Assembly: GCF_029323795.1 (NCBI RefSeq)
Contig: NZ_CP119758.1
Span: 4,960,001-5,024,000 of the forward strand
Reading direction: 5' to 3'
DNA from: Zobellia alginiliquefaciens
Lineage (GTDB): Bacteria > Bacteroidota > Bacteroidia > Flavobacteriales > Flavobacteriaceae
DNA: 64,000 nt
Shown one piece after another: positions 46,852 through 56,144 of this stretch. A model generated the notes under the pieces. The model was given only the letters and a program-made list of their open reading frames with translations. It was not told the DNA's origin and did not search any database. Position numbers and translations under genes: made by a program. Numbering within the stretch: position 1 is the first letter of the stretch; each line of letters begins with the position of its first letter.

Positions 46852-49278
46852 ATGCAGATTTCATACAACTGGTTAAAAGATTTTCTTAAACTTGATTGGG
46901 ACTCCCAAAAAACAGGTGAACTTTTAACCGATTTAGGTTTAGAAGTAGAAGGGATCACTCCTTTTGAGTCCATAAAAGGAGGGTTAAAAGGTATTGTCGT
47001 AGGACACGTCCTTACTTGCGAAAAGCACCCAAATGCGGACAAACTAAAAATCACTACTGTAGACGTAGGCGACGATACTCCATTAAAAATTGTTTGCGGA
47101 GCTCCTAATGTAGCAAAAGGCCAAAAAGTTCCCGTTGCTACCGTTGGAACCATACTTTATACACCAGAGGGCAAAGCTTGGAAAATAGGAAAAGGCAAAA
47201 TTCGCGGCGAAGAAAGTCATGGTATGATCTGTGCCGAAGATGAATTGGGGCTTGGCTCCAGCCATGAAGGCATTATGGTATTGGACGCCAAACTAAAACC
47301 GGGTACTCCTTGTGCAGATATTTTTGACGTAGAGGTTGACGAAGTCTTTGAAATTGGACTCACTCCCAACCGAGCAGATGCTATGAGCCACTATGGCGTA
47401 GCAAGAGATTTAAAGGCCGGGCTAAGGCAAAAAGAGATTACTAAAGAGCTGATTACACCTTCTATAAGTCATTTTAACATAGACAACCGCTCACTAAAAC
47501 TACAAGTACAGGTAGATGATAGCAAGCTGGTTCCCCGTTATGCAGGCATTACCATAAGTAATCTTGTGGTTAAACCATCTCCAAAATGGCTACAAAACAG
47601 ATTGCGGGCCATTGGCATCAATCCTACAAACAACCTGGTAGATGCCACTAATTATGTTTTGCATGATCTAGGGCAACCATTGCATGCTTTTGATGCTGAT
47701 CGTATTCACGGTAAAAAGATAATAGTAAAAACACTACCTGCCGGAACAAAATTCATGACTTTAGATGGGGAGGAACGTGAGTTACATGAAGATGATTTAA
47801 TGATTTGTGATTCTGAAAAGCCAATGTGTATTGCAGGGGTTTTTGGCGGAATAAATACAGGGGTAACGGAAACAACTACTTCCATCTTTCTTGAAAGCGC
47901 TTATTTTGATCCTGTGGCCATTAGAAAAACAGCCAAAAGACATGGGTTAAATACGGATGCTTCTTTCCGTTTTGAACGTGGTATTGATATTGAAAACGTA
48001 GAGTACGCTCTTAAACGTGCCGCTTTATTAATCAAAGAAATAGCCGGAGGTGATATTACTTCTGACATCGTTGATTTTTATCCGAAGCGATTTGACGAGC
48101 ATCAAGTTTTTCTAACCTTTAAGAAAACCTATTCTCTAGTTGGGCAGGAAATTCCGCAAGACACTATTAAGTCTATTTTGGCATCATTGGACATTAAGGT
48201 CAAAAGTGTTACCGAAGCCGGTCTTGGCCTTTCCATACCAAGCTACAGGGTAGATGTACATCGTGAGGTTGACGTTATTGAAGAGATTCTACGTGTCTAC
48301 GGTTATAATAATATTGATTTTGGAACAAAGCTAAATGCGTCTACAGCATTGGTTTCCAAGTTTGACGATTACAAACTGCAGAGCATAACCGGAGATTTTT
48401 TAGCTGCTCAGGGGTTCTATGAGATTATGACCAATAGCTTAACCGCTCCCGGTAATGCTGAATTATTAGATGATAATTCTACGGAGGAAAGTGTAAAAAT
48501 GTTGAATCCGTTAAGCAATGATCTGTCCGTTTTGCGTCGTTCTATGTTGTTTACCGGTCTTGAAACAATTCAATACAACAACAACCGTAAAAAACTGAAT
48601 TTGAAGTTATTTGAATTTGGTAAAACGTACGAGCAAAAAAAATCAAAATATATAGAGAACAAACATCTTTGCCTGTATTTGACCGGAAACAGAAATGAAG
48701 GTGGATGGGCCGGAACGGAAAAAGCAAATGATTTTTTCTACCTGAAATCAATTGTAACCAACATTTTAAATCGTTTAGGTATTTCTGATGTTACACCAGC
48801 ACCTACTTCAAACACATTATTTTCAGAAGGTTTAAGCTTAAATGCGGGAACTAAAGATTTGGTCTCCTTTGGATTGGTTAAAAAATCCATACTAAAGAAA
48901 ATGAATGTTAAGCAAGAGGTCCTTTATGCCGATTTTAATTGGAGTAACGTAATATCCTTTGCTGAGAAAAATAGCATTACCTATCGTGAAATACCGAAGT
49001 ATCCTGAAGTAAAACGAGATTTCGCGCTTCTATTGGATGATTCCATTACTTTCCAGAAAGTGTATGAATTAGGAAGAAAAACGGAAAAGAAGCTCCTAAA
49101 AACCATTAACCTATTTGATGTTTACAAAGGAGATAAGTTACCTGAAGGAAAAAAATCGTACGCAGTGAGTTTCACCTTACAGGATAGCCAACGCACATTA
49201 ACGGACAAACAGATAGACCGTATAATGGGTAAACTTGAAAAAACGTATCAAAACGAATTAGGAGCGGAACTAAGATAA
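46852..49278 (+). CDS. pheT: Phenylalanine--tRNA ligase beta subunit
   Basis: This 808-residue protein has the full bacterial PheT order: N-terminal part (MQISYNWLKDFLKLDW), EMAP-type tRNA-binding domain (about 40-150; KHPNADKLKITTVDVGD, GAPNVAKGQKVPVA), B3/B4 editing region, B5 domain, catalytic-like core (LNPLSNDLSVLRRSM), and FDX-ACB anticodon domain (about 715-808, YPEVKRDFALLLDD). With PheS, encoded elsewhere, it charges tRNA-Phe. It stands alone here, with its own promoter candidate, and converges on the fasciclin gene. Confidence 0.98.
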   Translation: MQISYNWLKDFLKLDWDSQKTGELLTDLGLEVEGITPFESIKGGLKGIVVGHVLTCEKHPNADKLKITTVDVGDDTPLKIVCGAPNVAKGQKVPVATVGTILYTPEGKAWKIGKGKIRGEESHGMICAEDELGLGSSHEGIMVLDAKLKPGTPCADIFDVEVDEVFEIGLTPNRADAMSHYGVARDLKAGLRQKEITKELITPSISHFNIDNRSLKLQVQVDDSKLVPRYAGITISNLVVKPSPKWLQNRLRAIGINPTNNLVDATNYVLHDLGQPLHAFDADRIHGKKIIVKTLPAGTKFMTLDGEERELHEDDLMICDSEKPMCIAGVFGGINTGVTETTTSIFLESAYFDPVAIRKTAKRHGLNTDASFRFERGIDIENVEYALKRAALLIKEIAGGDITSDIVDFYPKRFDEHQVFLTFKKTYSLVGQEIPQDTIKSILASLDIKVKSVTEAGLGLSIPSYRVDVHREVDVIEEILRVYGYNNIDFGTKLNASTALVSKFDDYKLQSITGDFLAAQGFYEIMTNSLTAPGNAELLDDNSTEESVKMLNPLSNDLSVLRRSMLFTGLETIQYNNNRKKLNLKLFEFGKTYEQKKSKYIENKHLCLYLTGNRNEGGWAGTEKANDFFYLKSIVTNILNRLGISDVTPAPTSNTLFSEGLSLNAGTKDLVSFGLVKKSILKKMNVKQEVLYADFNWSNVISFAEKNSITYREIPKYPEVKRDFALLLDDSITFQKVYELGRKTEKKLLKTINLFDVYKGDKLPEGKKSYAVSFTLQDSQRTLTDKQIDRIMGKLEKTYQNELGAELR

Positions 49279-49282
49279 ATAC

Positions 49283-49318
49283 AAAAAGGGGAAATTTAAG
49301 AGGTTCTTAAATTTTCCC
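49283..49318 (-). terminator. Terminator overlapping the fasciclin stop codon
   Basis: GGGGAAATTTAAGA (49288-49301) pairs with TCTTAAATTTTCCC (49305-49318; one G-U) around a tiny loop. On the minus strand a T-run follows (49283-49287). The TAA of the fasciclin gene (49307-49309) lies inside the stem. Confidence 0.75.
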
Positions 49319-49870
49319 TGGAAGTATAACATTATCAATTTCGTGAATAACACCATTTCGCTGCTTTGAATCCGCAACTACTATTGTTGCAGTATTACCA
49401 AAGCTGTCGTTAAGAATGATGTCCAAACCTTTCATAGTAGCTGTAATCGTATCCCCTTGAACAGTAGTGAAGGTTGCTTTACCTTTGCCCCTGCACATAG
49501 CCTTCAATATTTTTGAAGCTGTAATTTGACCAGCAACAATATGGTAGGTCAATAAATCTTTTAATTCCTTTCTATTTTCTGGATGCAATAAGTACTCCAC
49601 AGTTCTGCCTGATATCTTTTGAAATGCAAGATCAGATGGTGCAAAAACAGTAAAAGGACCAGCGTGATCCAACAGTTCTTCCAAATCTGTTGCTTTCATA
49701 ACAGCCAAAAGAGTTTGGTGATTCTTAGAAGTTGCCGTAGAATTTACAATTGACTTCTTACCTTCAGTTTTATGATAAGTTGAATTGGAATTACTTACAC
49801 TTTCTTGAGCGGTAAGTGACATAAAAGAAAAGAATAAAGTACAAGAAAGAACTTTAGTAAAGTATTTCAT
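49307..49870 (-). CDS. Fasciclin (FAS1) domain protein
   Basis: This 187-residue protein has a signal peptide (LSCTLFFSFMSLTAQ) and a single FAS1 domain (about 50-187): HQTLLAVMKATDLEELLDHAGPFTVFAPSDLAF, LLTYHIVAGQI, and the final GVIHEIDNVILPGKI. FAS1 proteins are secreted adhesion or cell-surface proteins. No anchor is seen. It converges on pheT; its stop codon is part of the terminator stem. A 193-bp gap separates it from the divergent membrane protein gene. Confidence 0.93.
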   Translation of the reverse strand: MKYFTKVLSCTLFFSFMSLTAQESVSNSNSTYHKTEGKKSIVNSTATSKNHQTLLAVMKATDLEELLDHAGPFTVFAPSDLAFQKISGRTVEYLLHPENRKELKDLLTYHIVAGQITASKILKAMCRGKGKATFTTVQGDTITATMKGLDIILNDSFGNTATIVVADSKQRNGVIHEIDNVILPGKI

Positions 49871-50063
49871 ATAAATAAGCCAGGGAGTTGTTAAAGTAGT
49901 CGATTAACGGTTCAATTACTTCGACAAGTTACAACATAAGGCAATTATCCTGCAATTTACGGAGATTCAATGTTAATTTTTAACAAATTATTAACAAATA
50001 CTTGTGGTTTACATCCAAAATGCAGCTGCTTAATTTTTTAATTTTGAGATAAGCCCTAAGATT

Positions 50064-50780
50064 ATGCTCTTAAAAAAAGTAAATATAGAGGAGAAATTGC
50101 GTCAAACTTTACGCATGGAAGACCAAATGCAGTCCTTAGCTGAATTGCATAAAATACTCAACAAAGATTCTGAAAGCCGAGAGAAAATTGGAGAAACCCT
50201 GAAAACAAAAAATAGTGTAACCTCCAACACCTTTAACTTAAATCTCTTACGAACAGACCGCATTTATCATATAAATCAAATTAAGGAAATCTGCATTGAT
50301 TATAGGCTTCGCTTCTTATCATCAAATTATTTTAAAGGAAAAATACCAGCAGAGGCCATTGCAGAAATAAAAAACCTAGAAAGAGTTCACGATATAGAGC
50401 TAAAAGGATTTAAAATTATTGCACCTTCCAAACTTTTTAAACTGGAGGACAAAGACGATCCTATTCTATTTGCCCCCATTGGCAATGATTATTTCTATCT
50501 TGTTCATAAATGGGGAGAAGATTTACATCCCCTGAGAAAATGGCTCATGTGGCCTTTTAAAAGCATAGTAAACCTAACTTGTCTTGTAATTGCCTTAAGC
50601 TACTTGGTTACACTTTTAGTTCCTAGCGGACTATTTTCCAAAAGTAGTTCTAACGCACAGTTTTTTCTCCTCTTTTTTTTCATGTTTAAATGTTTGGCTT
50701 CCGTTGTGATATTTTACGGCTTTGCTTTGGGGAAAAACTTCAATCACGCCATTTGGAACAGTAAATACTTTAACGCCTGA
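50064..50780 (+). CDS. Membrane protein of unknown function
   Basis: This 238-residue protein has a charged N-terminal half without signal peptide (EEKLRQTLRMEDQMQSLAEL, then RTDRIYHINQIKEICIDYRLRFL) and two transmembrane segments near the C-terminus (VNLTCLVIALSYLVTLLVP and FFFMFKCLASVVIFYGFALG). The middle part (IAPSKLFKLEDKDDPILFAPIGNDYFYLVHKWGEDLHP) has no recognised motif. The cytoplasmic face is probably the N-terminal side. Upstream TAATTTTG at 50039-50046 fits a -7 element but no TTG is suitably placed. Function unknown. Confidence 0.75.
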   Translation: MLLKKVNIEEKLRQTLRMEDQMQSLAELHKILNKDSESREKIGETLKTKNSVTSNTFNLNLLRTDRIYHINQIKEICIDYRLRFLSSNYFKGKIPAEAIAEIKNLERVHDIELKGFKIIAPSKLFKLEDKDDPILFAPIGNDYFYLVHKWGEDLHPLRKWLMWPFKSIVNLTCLVIALSYLVTLLVPSGLFSKSSSNAQFFLLFFFMFKCLASVVIFYGFALGKNFNHAIWNSKYFNA

Positions 50781-50798
50781 CCATAAACTATATTCCAT

Positions 50799-50837
50799 AA
50801 AAAAGGCATTCTACTACATAGTAAAATGCCTTTTTTT
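50799..50837. terminator. Bidirectional terminator
   Basis: AAAAAAGGCATTCTACTA and TAGTAAAATGCCTTTTTTT form a long hairpin with one mismatch. A and T runs on the two sides suit termination of both converging genes (50064-50780 and 50857-51990). Confidence 0.88.
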
Positions 50838-50856
50838 GAATTTAATCGCAAACGGA

Positions 50857-51990
50857 TCAATTCACAAAAATTGATGTGGGTATGCCTTCTACATCTATAC
50901 TGTTCAATAGCTCTGGATCAGGCTGAGGCTTAATCAACAATAAGCCACCTTTATTTTCTCCACTTGTTTTCTTGTATCCAATCAATAACAAATTATTTTC
51001 CTCATCATAACTCACCATAGTTGTTTTTTCTACATTAAACTCAAAATTAAGCTGAGTTTCCGTCATGAAGTTTTCATAAGCGTACAACACCGTCAAATTC
51101 TTACTGAAATCATAAATAGCAGGTATTACCGGAAAAATACTATATGCTGTTGGAGACATTTGATAATACATCTTACCTGCACTGTCAAAATGCAAAGTAG
51201 ATGATTTGTTGAAATTTGGCTCCTTTCCCTCACCGTAGCTAGTATAAGATAAAGCCATGGTTACACTATTTAATGTACCGTGTAAATTATCATAACTAAC
51301 TATGATATTGTTTGATGGATTTGTAAAAATTCGCCTTACATCATAACCAACAAGTTGGCTATGTATTACTGTATTTGACTTGGCATCTACCACTGTAATA
51401 GAATTTTCTTCCGTTACGGCCTCATCTACGCCCAACACAAACAATCTATTATTCGCATAGGCCAGTTCAAGAGGTCTCTGATTTAATTCTACATCAACAA
51501 ACGTAGGTTCCGAGCCGGATACATCCAAAGCCCGCACGTAAAACTCATCAACAGTGGGACTAATATGAAGATCATAAGCAACATAGAGTTTATCCTCTTT
51601 ACGAGCAATAGATTTTACTGTAAGGCTGCAAGCGCCTAAATCCGAAAAAACTTCATAATTAACGTTGCTGCCATCACTAAAATCATGAACAGTAAGCGTC
51701 CCGCTACAATTGGTTTTCTTACTATAGGAAGTTAATACGCTGTTCTCCTCAAAAGAATGATCTGGAGTTGACATGGAAGTGAATTTACTCTCTTCGGTCT
51801 TAATGGTCAGTGCTTCTCCTTCCACATTAAAAATAGTTCCGCTAAGATTACCATCGCTCTTAACGATTAAAGTATAATCTGCATGAACACTTTTCTTTTC
51901 GTCTTCACCAAGGTTATCAGTTTCTGTTTTACTGCACCCTATAAGGATAAATAATGCCATACAGGCATAGATTAGGTTGTAGGTTTTCAT
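50857..51990 (-). CDS. Lipoprotein of unknown function, beta-propeller-like
   Basis: This 377-residue protein has lipobox LIGC (Cys19). The body has repeated beta-strand units with KLYVAYDL, NNRLFVLGV, NNIIVSYDN, NNLLLIGYK, spaced 40-60 residues apart, as in a beta-propeller, and two Cys pairs (NCSGTL, ACSLTV) that may form disulfides. No enzyme motif is evident. It lies on the minus strand downstream of the ABC-F gene, separated by an inverted repeat at 52051-52097, so it probably has its own promoter. Function unknown. Confidence 0.75.
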   Translation of the reverse strand: MKTYNLIYACMALFILIGCSKTETDNLGEDEKKSVHADYTLIVKSDGNLSGTIFNVEGEALTIKTEESKFTSMSTPDHSFEENSVLTSYSKKTNCSGTLTVHDFSDGSNVNYEVFSDLGACSLTVKSIARKEDKLYVAYDLHISPTVDEFYVRALDVSGSEPTFVDVELNQRPLELAYANNRLFVLGVDEAVTEENSITVVDAKSNTVIHSQLVGYDVRRIFTNPSNNIIVSYDNLHGTLNSVTMALSYTSYGEGKEPNFNKSSTLHFDSAGKMYYQMSPTAYSIFPVIPAIYDFSKNLTVLYAYENFMTETQLNFEFNVEKTTMVSYDEENNLLLIGYKKTSGENKGGLLLIKPQPDPELLNSIDVEGIPTSIFVN

Positions 51991-52050
51991 CTATTGCATT
52001 TTAATGTTTCTTAAATGGCTCAAGTTGACGGTTTGCCAGCTGAACATAAT

Positions 52051-52097
52051 GGGCCCTTTTTTAATTCAAGTTTGGGTCTTGAATTAAAAAAACGCCC
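52051..52097. repeat. Long perfect inverted repeat without T-tract
   Basis: TTTTTTAATTCAAG (52057-52070) and CTTGAATTAAAAAA (52078-52091) are exact complements around TTTGGGT. GGGC at 52051-52054 can pair with GCCC near 52094-52097 outside. The T-run is in the 5' arm on either strand, so it is not a classical intrinsic terminator. It lies between the ABC-F stop and the lipoprotein start. Confidence 0.6.
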
Positions 52098-52134
52098 ACT
52101 AAAAAAACACTTAAGAATACAGGTTTAACAAAAG

Positions 52135-53763
52135 CTATACTGTAGCAACGTACATTTTATTACGTTGCTCCCGTAATGTCTTGTCAGACATATATTCATC
52201 AAACGCTAAATATCTATCTATGTTGCCTTTAGGCGTCAATTCAACGATTCTATCGGCGACTGTTTGTGCAAAATGGTGATCATGAGTGGTAAACATCACC
52301 GTTCCCTTAAAGTTATTAAGGCTATTGTTAAAAGCAGTAATACTCTCCAAATCCAAGTGATTGGTAGGTTCATCCAACATAACAACGTTAGCCCTAAGCA
52401 TCATCATTCTGCTTAACATACAACGTACTTTTTCACCTCCAGAAAGAACTGTACATTTTTTTAAGGCCTCTTCACCACTAAAAAGCATTTTCCCTAAGAA
52501 TCCACGAATGTAAACCTCTTCTCTTTCTTCTTCGGTTTTAGCCCACTGTCTCAACCAGTCTACCAAACTAATGTCCTCTTTAAAGAAGTCTGAATTATCT
52601 GCCGGCAAGTAGGACTGAGTAGTTGTAATTCCCCACTGGTACTCCCCTTTTTCCGCCTTCTTTTGGCCATTTATAATTTCATAAAAAGCTGTAGTTGCTC
52701 TAGAATCCCTAGAAATAATCGCAACCTTATCTCCTTTTGCCAAGTTTAAGTTTACATTTTCAAAAAGTAAATCACCATCCTCTGATCTTGCCGAAAGTCC
52801 TTCTACATTTAAAATCTGATCTCCCGCTTCCCGTTCTCTTTCAAAAATGATGGCTGGGTATCTTCTGCTAGATGGTTTAATGTCTTCCACTTTAAGCTTG
52901 GATAACATTTTCTTTCTTGATGTTGCTTGCTTACTTTTTGCCACGTTAGCACTAAAGCGAGCAATAAATTCTTGTAATTCCTTAGCCTTTTCCTCTGCCT
53001 TTTTATTTTGTTGCGCTCTTTGGCGTGATGCCAATTGGCTACTTTCATACCAGAAGGTATAGTTACCCGAATATAGATTCATTTTTCCAAAATCGATATC
53101 CGCTATACTGGTACAGATAGAATCCAAAAAGTGTCTATCGTGGGAAACAACAATTACCGTGTTTTCATAATCGGCAAGGAAATTTTCTAACCAGTTAATA
53201 GTTTCATAATCCAGATCGTTGGTAGGCTCATCCATAATCAACACATCTGGATTTCCAAAAAGAGCTTGTGCCAAAAGCACACGAACTTTAAGTTTTGAAT
53301 CTATATCTGCCATTAAAGTGTAATGAAACTCTTCCGTTATACCTAAGTTTGATAATAAAGCCGCGGCATTGCTATCAGCATTCCAACCGTTCATTTCTTC
53401 AAACTGCACCTGAAGTTCTCCAATTTTATCGGCATTCTCATCTGTATAATCGGCGTAAAGGGCATCTATTTGCTGCTTTATAGCAAAAAGCGGCTTGTTC
53501 CCCATTACCACAGCTTCAAGCACAGTAGATTCATCGTAAGCATTGTGGTTCTGTTCTAAAATAGACATACGCTTACCCGGTTCAAGATGAACATGACCGG
53601 AAGTTGGATCAATTTGCCCTGATAAAATCTTCAGGAATGTAGATTTCCCAGCTCCATTTGCTCCAATCACCCCATAGCAATTGCCCTGAGTAAAGGTTAC
53701 GTTCACTTCATCGAACAAGACCCTTTTTCCAAATTGTACAGATAGATTTGATACCGACAGCAT
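52135..53763 (-). CDS. ABC-F family ATPase with one degenerate ATP site
   Basis: This 542-residue soluble protein has two ABC domains joined by a charged linker (about 240-300), as in ABC-F ribosome-associated factors, and no membrane segment. Domain 1 has an intact Walker A (GANGAGKST, 34-42) and Walker B (VLIMDEPTND), but the signature is degenerate (DSKLKVR, about 155-161). Domain 2 has a degenerate Walker A (SRDSRATTA, 351-359) but intact LSGGEKVR (440-447) and Walker B (VVMLDEPTNH). It should therefore have one complete composite site and one dead one. Translation or antibiotic-related role is likely; exact target unknown. Confidence 0.93.
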   Translation of the reverse strand: MLSVSNLSVQFGKRVLFDEVNVTFTQGNCYGVIGANGAGKSTFLKILSGQIDPTSGHVHLEPGKRMSILEQNHNAYDESTVLEAVVMGNKPLFAIKQQIDALYADYTDENADKIGELQVQFEEMNGWNADSNAAALLSNLGITEEFHYTLMADIDSKLKVRVLLAQALFGNPDVLIMDEPTNDLDYETINWLENFLADYENTVIVVSHDRHFLDSICTSIADIDFGKMNLYSGNYTFWYESSQLASRQRAQQNKKAEEKAKELQEFIARFSANVAKSKQATSRKKMLSKLKVEDIKPSSRRYPAIIFEREREAGDQILNVEGLSARSEDGDLLFENVNLNLAKGDKVAIISRDSRATTAFYEIINGQKKAEKGEYQWGITTTQSYLPADNSDFFKEDISLVDWLRQWAKTEEEREEVYIRGFLGKMLFSGEEALKKCTVLSGGEKVRCMLSRMMMLRANVVMLDEPTNHLDLESITAFNNSLNNFKGTVMFTTHDHHFAQTVADRIVELTPKGNIDRYLAFDEYMSDKTLREQRNKMYVATV

Positions 53764-53943
53764 AACTTTCTTTTTAAAATTCGTGCAAAAATACAGAATT
53801 TTAATGGCCTAGACCAATAAACTTAAAAAGCATTCATTTCAGCTAAAACCTTAACGCAACCCACTTATTTTTAACTCACTATTAACAGCAAACTGCCCAA
53901 GGGTTGTTTAATTTTGAACGTTATATAGTAAGCGTTCACCCAT

Positions 53944-55326
53944 ATGAATAGAAATTTACTCTACCTTTTTTTTCTTTTTCTAGGAAGTTGTGCTGCAGAA
54001 AAAGGTTCTTCTACTGTTTTTTTTGCTGGGGAAATTGTTAACCCCACAAGCAATCATATTGTTTTATTAAAAGGCGATATGGTTATTGACTCCGCTGAAT
54101 TGGATGAAGAAAATCGATTTTCCTTTTCACTGGACTCTATTTCCGAAGGACTTTATCATTTTAATCATGACCCGGAATTGCAGTATGTATATCTAGAAAA
54201 AGGAGATAGTTTAGTGGTGCGCTTAAACACTTCTGATTTTGATGAGTCTTTAGTCTTTTCCGGTGACGGAGAAGAACTCAATAACTTTCTTTTAGAAGTC
54301 TTCCTAGCACATGAAGAAGAGTCTAATTCCATTCGTTCTATGTATAGAATGGATCCAACAGATTTTGAAAGGAATATTGATTCCCTAAAAAAACTAAAGT
54401 TAGATGAACTGGATGAAATTAAAAATGAGGGTAATCTTTCCGAAAAAGAACTGAAAATTGCCAGCGCCAGTGTAAACTACAATTACAACACGTATAAAGA
54501 AGAATATCCTTTTAAGCACAAAAGACTTACGGGCAAGGCAATACTTAAAGAACTACCTTCCGACTTTTACGATTACAGAAAAGATTTGATTTTCAATGAT
54601 AAGGACTTAACTTACTTAAGGCCTTATTACAATTTTATGATCAACCATGTTGGCAATATGTCTTTCATGACCTGTTCCCATGCATGCAGCATTAAGAATA
54701 ATGTTGTTAAGAACCAGCTTCATTTTAACAAACACAAACTTCACATTATAGATAGCCTTGTGCAAGAGAAAGAGCTGAGGGACAACCTGTTTAGATATGT
54801 AGCTTTTGATTATTTATTGAAGGTGCATGACTCCGAAGAAAACAATGAAGAGTTTATTAGTGGTTTCCGAGAGCTAAGCCATAATAATAGGCACATGGAT
54901 GAAATAGATGCCCTGTACGAAGGTATTAAGAACATTCAGCCTAAAAAAGAAATACCCAACGTATCTGTTACAAACACCAATGGGGAGGTTCTAACTATGA
55001 AGCAAATTGCGGCAAAAAACAATAAGACGGTTTTCTACTTTTGGTCCGCTACGGATAGAATGCATTTTGATAATATCAATAGAAGAATTGCCCAACTATC
55101 CGCAAAAAAACCTGAGTACTCTTACGTAGGCATTAACATTAAAACTAATGAATCCAATTGGAAGGCAATGATGGAGATGTCCGGTTTAGACCAAGCAAAA
55201 CAATACCGTTCGTCAGATTTTGAAGAATTGACCAAGTCGCTTATCATTTACCCGCTCAACAAATGTATTATTACAGATGATAAGGTAATTGTAGATGCAT
55301 TTGCCAACGTATACACATCGTTCTAA
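53944..55326 (+). CDS. Thioredoxin-fold lipoprotein lacking active-site cysteines
   Basis: This 460-residue protein has lipobox LGSC (Cys16). An N-terminal beta region (FFAGEIVNPTSNHIVLLKGD, about 25-110) resembles the DUF4369-type N-domain of Bacteroidota TlpA-like proteins; a helical middle follows. The C-terminal thioredoxin fold starts around 335 (IPNVSVTNTNGEVLTMKQI). Where TlpA has W-x-x-C-x-x-C the sequence is FYFWSATDRMHF, with no cysteine. It cannot act as a disulfide reductase; a binding role is possible. A TAATTTTG element lies at 53909-53916. It is divergent from the ABC-F gene. Confidence 0.82.
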   Translation: MNRNLLYLFFLFLGSCAAEKGSSTVFFAGEIVNPTSNHIVLLKGDMVIDSAELDEENRFSFSLDSISEGLYHFNHDPELQYVYLEKGDSLVVRLNTSDFDESLVFSGDGEELNNFLLEVFLAHEEESNSIRSMYRMDPTDFERNIDSLKKLKLDELDEIKNEGNLSEKELKIASASVNYNYNTYKEEYPFKHKRLTGKAILKELPSDFYDYRKDLIFNDKDLTYLRPYYNFMINHVGNMSFMTCSHACSIKNNVVKNQLHFNKHKLHIIDSLVQEKELRDNLFRYVAFDYLLKVHDSEENNEEFISGFRELSHNNRHMDEIDALYEGIKNIQPKKEIPNVSVTNTNGEVLTMKQIAAKNNKTVFYFWSATDRMHFDNINRRIAQLSAKKPEYSYVGINIKTNESNWKAMMEMSGLDQAKQYRSSDFEELTKSLIIYPLNKCIITDDKVIVDAFANVYTSF

Positions 55327-55352
55327 AGATAATTTCACAATAATACGAATAC

Positions 55353-55384
55353 AAAAAAAGGGATGCTGTTTAGCATCCCTTTTT
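55353..55384. terminator. Bidirectional terminator
   Basis: AAAAAGGGATGCT (about 55355-55367) and AGCATCCCTTTTT (55372-55384) form a perfect stem around GTTT, with A and T runs on either side. It serves the lipoprotein gene (plus) and the aldolase gene (minus). Confidence 0.92.
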
Positions 55385-55417
55385 CATTCCTATCGTAATA
55401 AAATTACGATTGTTGTA

Positions 55418-56071
55418 TTAATTTCCTTTAGCATAATCCGCTAAGAACTTCTCTAAACCACTATCTGTTAATGGGTGCTTTAGAAGACCTGTAATAGAAG
55501 ACAACCCACTGGTCATAACATCTGCACCAACTTTAGCACAATCAATAACGTGCATGGTGTGACGGATAGAAGCAGCCAAAATCTGAGTTTCAAAAGCATA
55601 GTTGTCATAGATATGTCTGATTTCCGCAATTAGGTTAAGGCCATCTGTAGAGATATCATCCAACCTTCCAATAAATGGAGAAACATAAGTTGCTCCAGCT
55701 TTAGCAGCCAACAAAGCCTGTCCTGCTGAGAAAACTAACGTACAGTTGGTTTTGATTCCTTTATCGGAAAAATATTTTAATGCCTTTACACCGTCTTTGA
55801 TCATTGGTATTTTCACAACAATCTGATCATGAAGTTCAGCCAATTCCTCACCTTCTTTAACCATTTCATCAAAAGTAGTAGCAATAACTTCAGCAGAAAC
55901 ATCACCATCAACAATATTACAAATGTCTACATAATGCTTCAATATATTATTTCGTCCTGAAATGCCTTCTTTGGCCATTAAAGATGGGTTGGTTGTAACG
56001 CCATCAAGAACACCAAGTTCTTGAGCTTCCCGTATCTGATCCAAATTGGCGGTGTCTATAAAAAATTTCAT
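55418..56071 (-). CDS. fsa: Fructose-6-phosphate aldolase / small transaldolase (TalC family)
   Basis: This 217-residue protein has the small-transaldolase start [16 protein letters not shown], then [13 protein letters not shown], the Schiff-base Lys in IVVKIPM (Lys87), [20 protein letters not shown], and [11 protein letters not shown]. Length and motifs fit the TalC/FSA group; the transaldolase and fructose-6-phosphate aldolase activities cannot be told apart with confidence from the sequence alone. It is cytoplasmic. It follows the SDR gene on the same strand after 73 bp and ends at a bidirectional terminator. Confidence 0.93.
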   Translation of the reverse strand: MKFFIDTANLDQIREAQELGVLDGVTTNPSLMAKEGISGRNNILKHYVDICNIVDGDVSAEVIATTFDEMVKEGEELAELHDQIVVKIPMIKDGVKALKYFSDKGIKTNCTLVFSAGQALLAAKAGATYVSPFIGRLDDISTDGLNLIAEIRHIYDNYAFETQILAASIRHTMHVIDCAKVGADVMTSGLSSITGLLKHPLTDSGLEKFLADYAKGN

Positions 56072-56144
56072 TCTCTAAAGTTTATTAGGTTTAATATTAG
56101 ATAATTACTACATGTTTGGGAATAATGAATTCCAAATGACAAAA

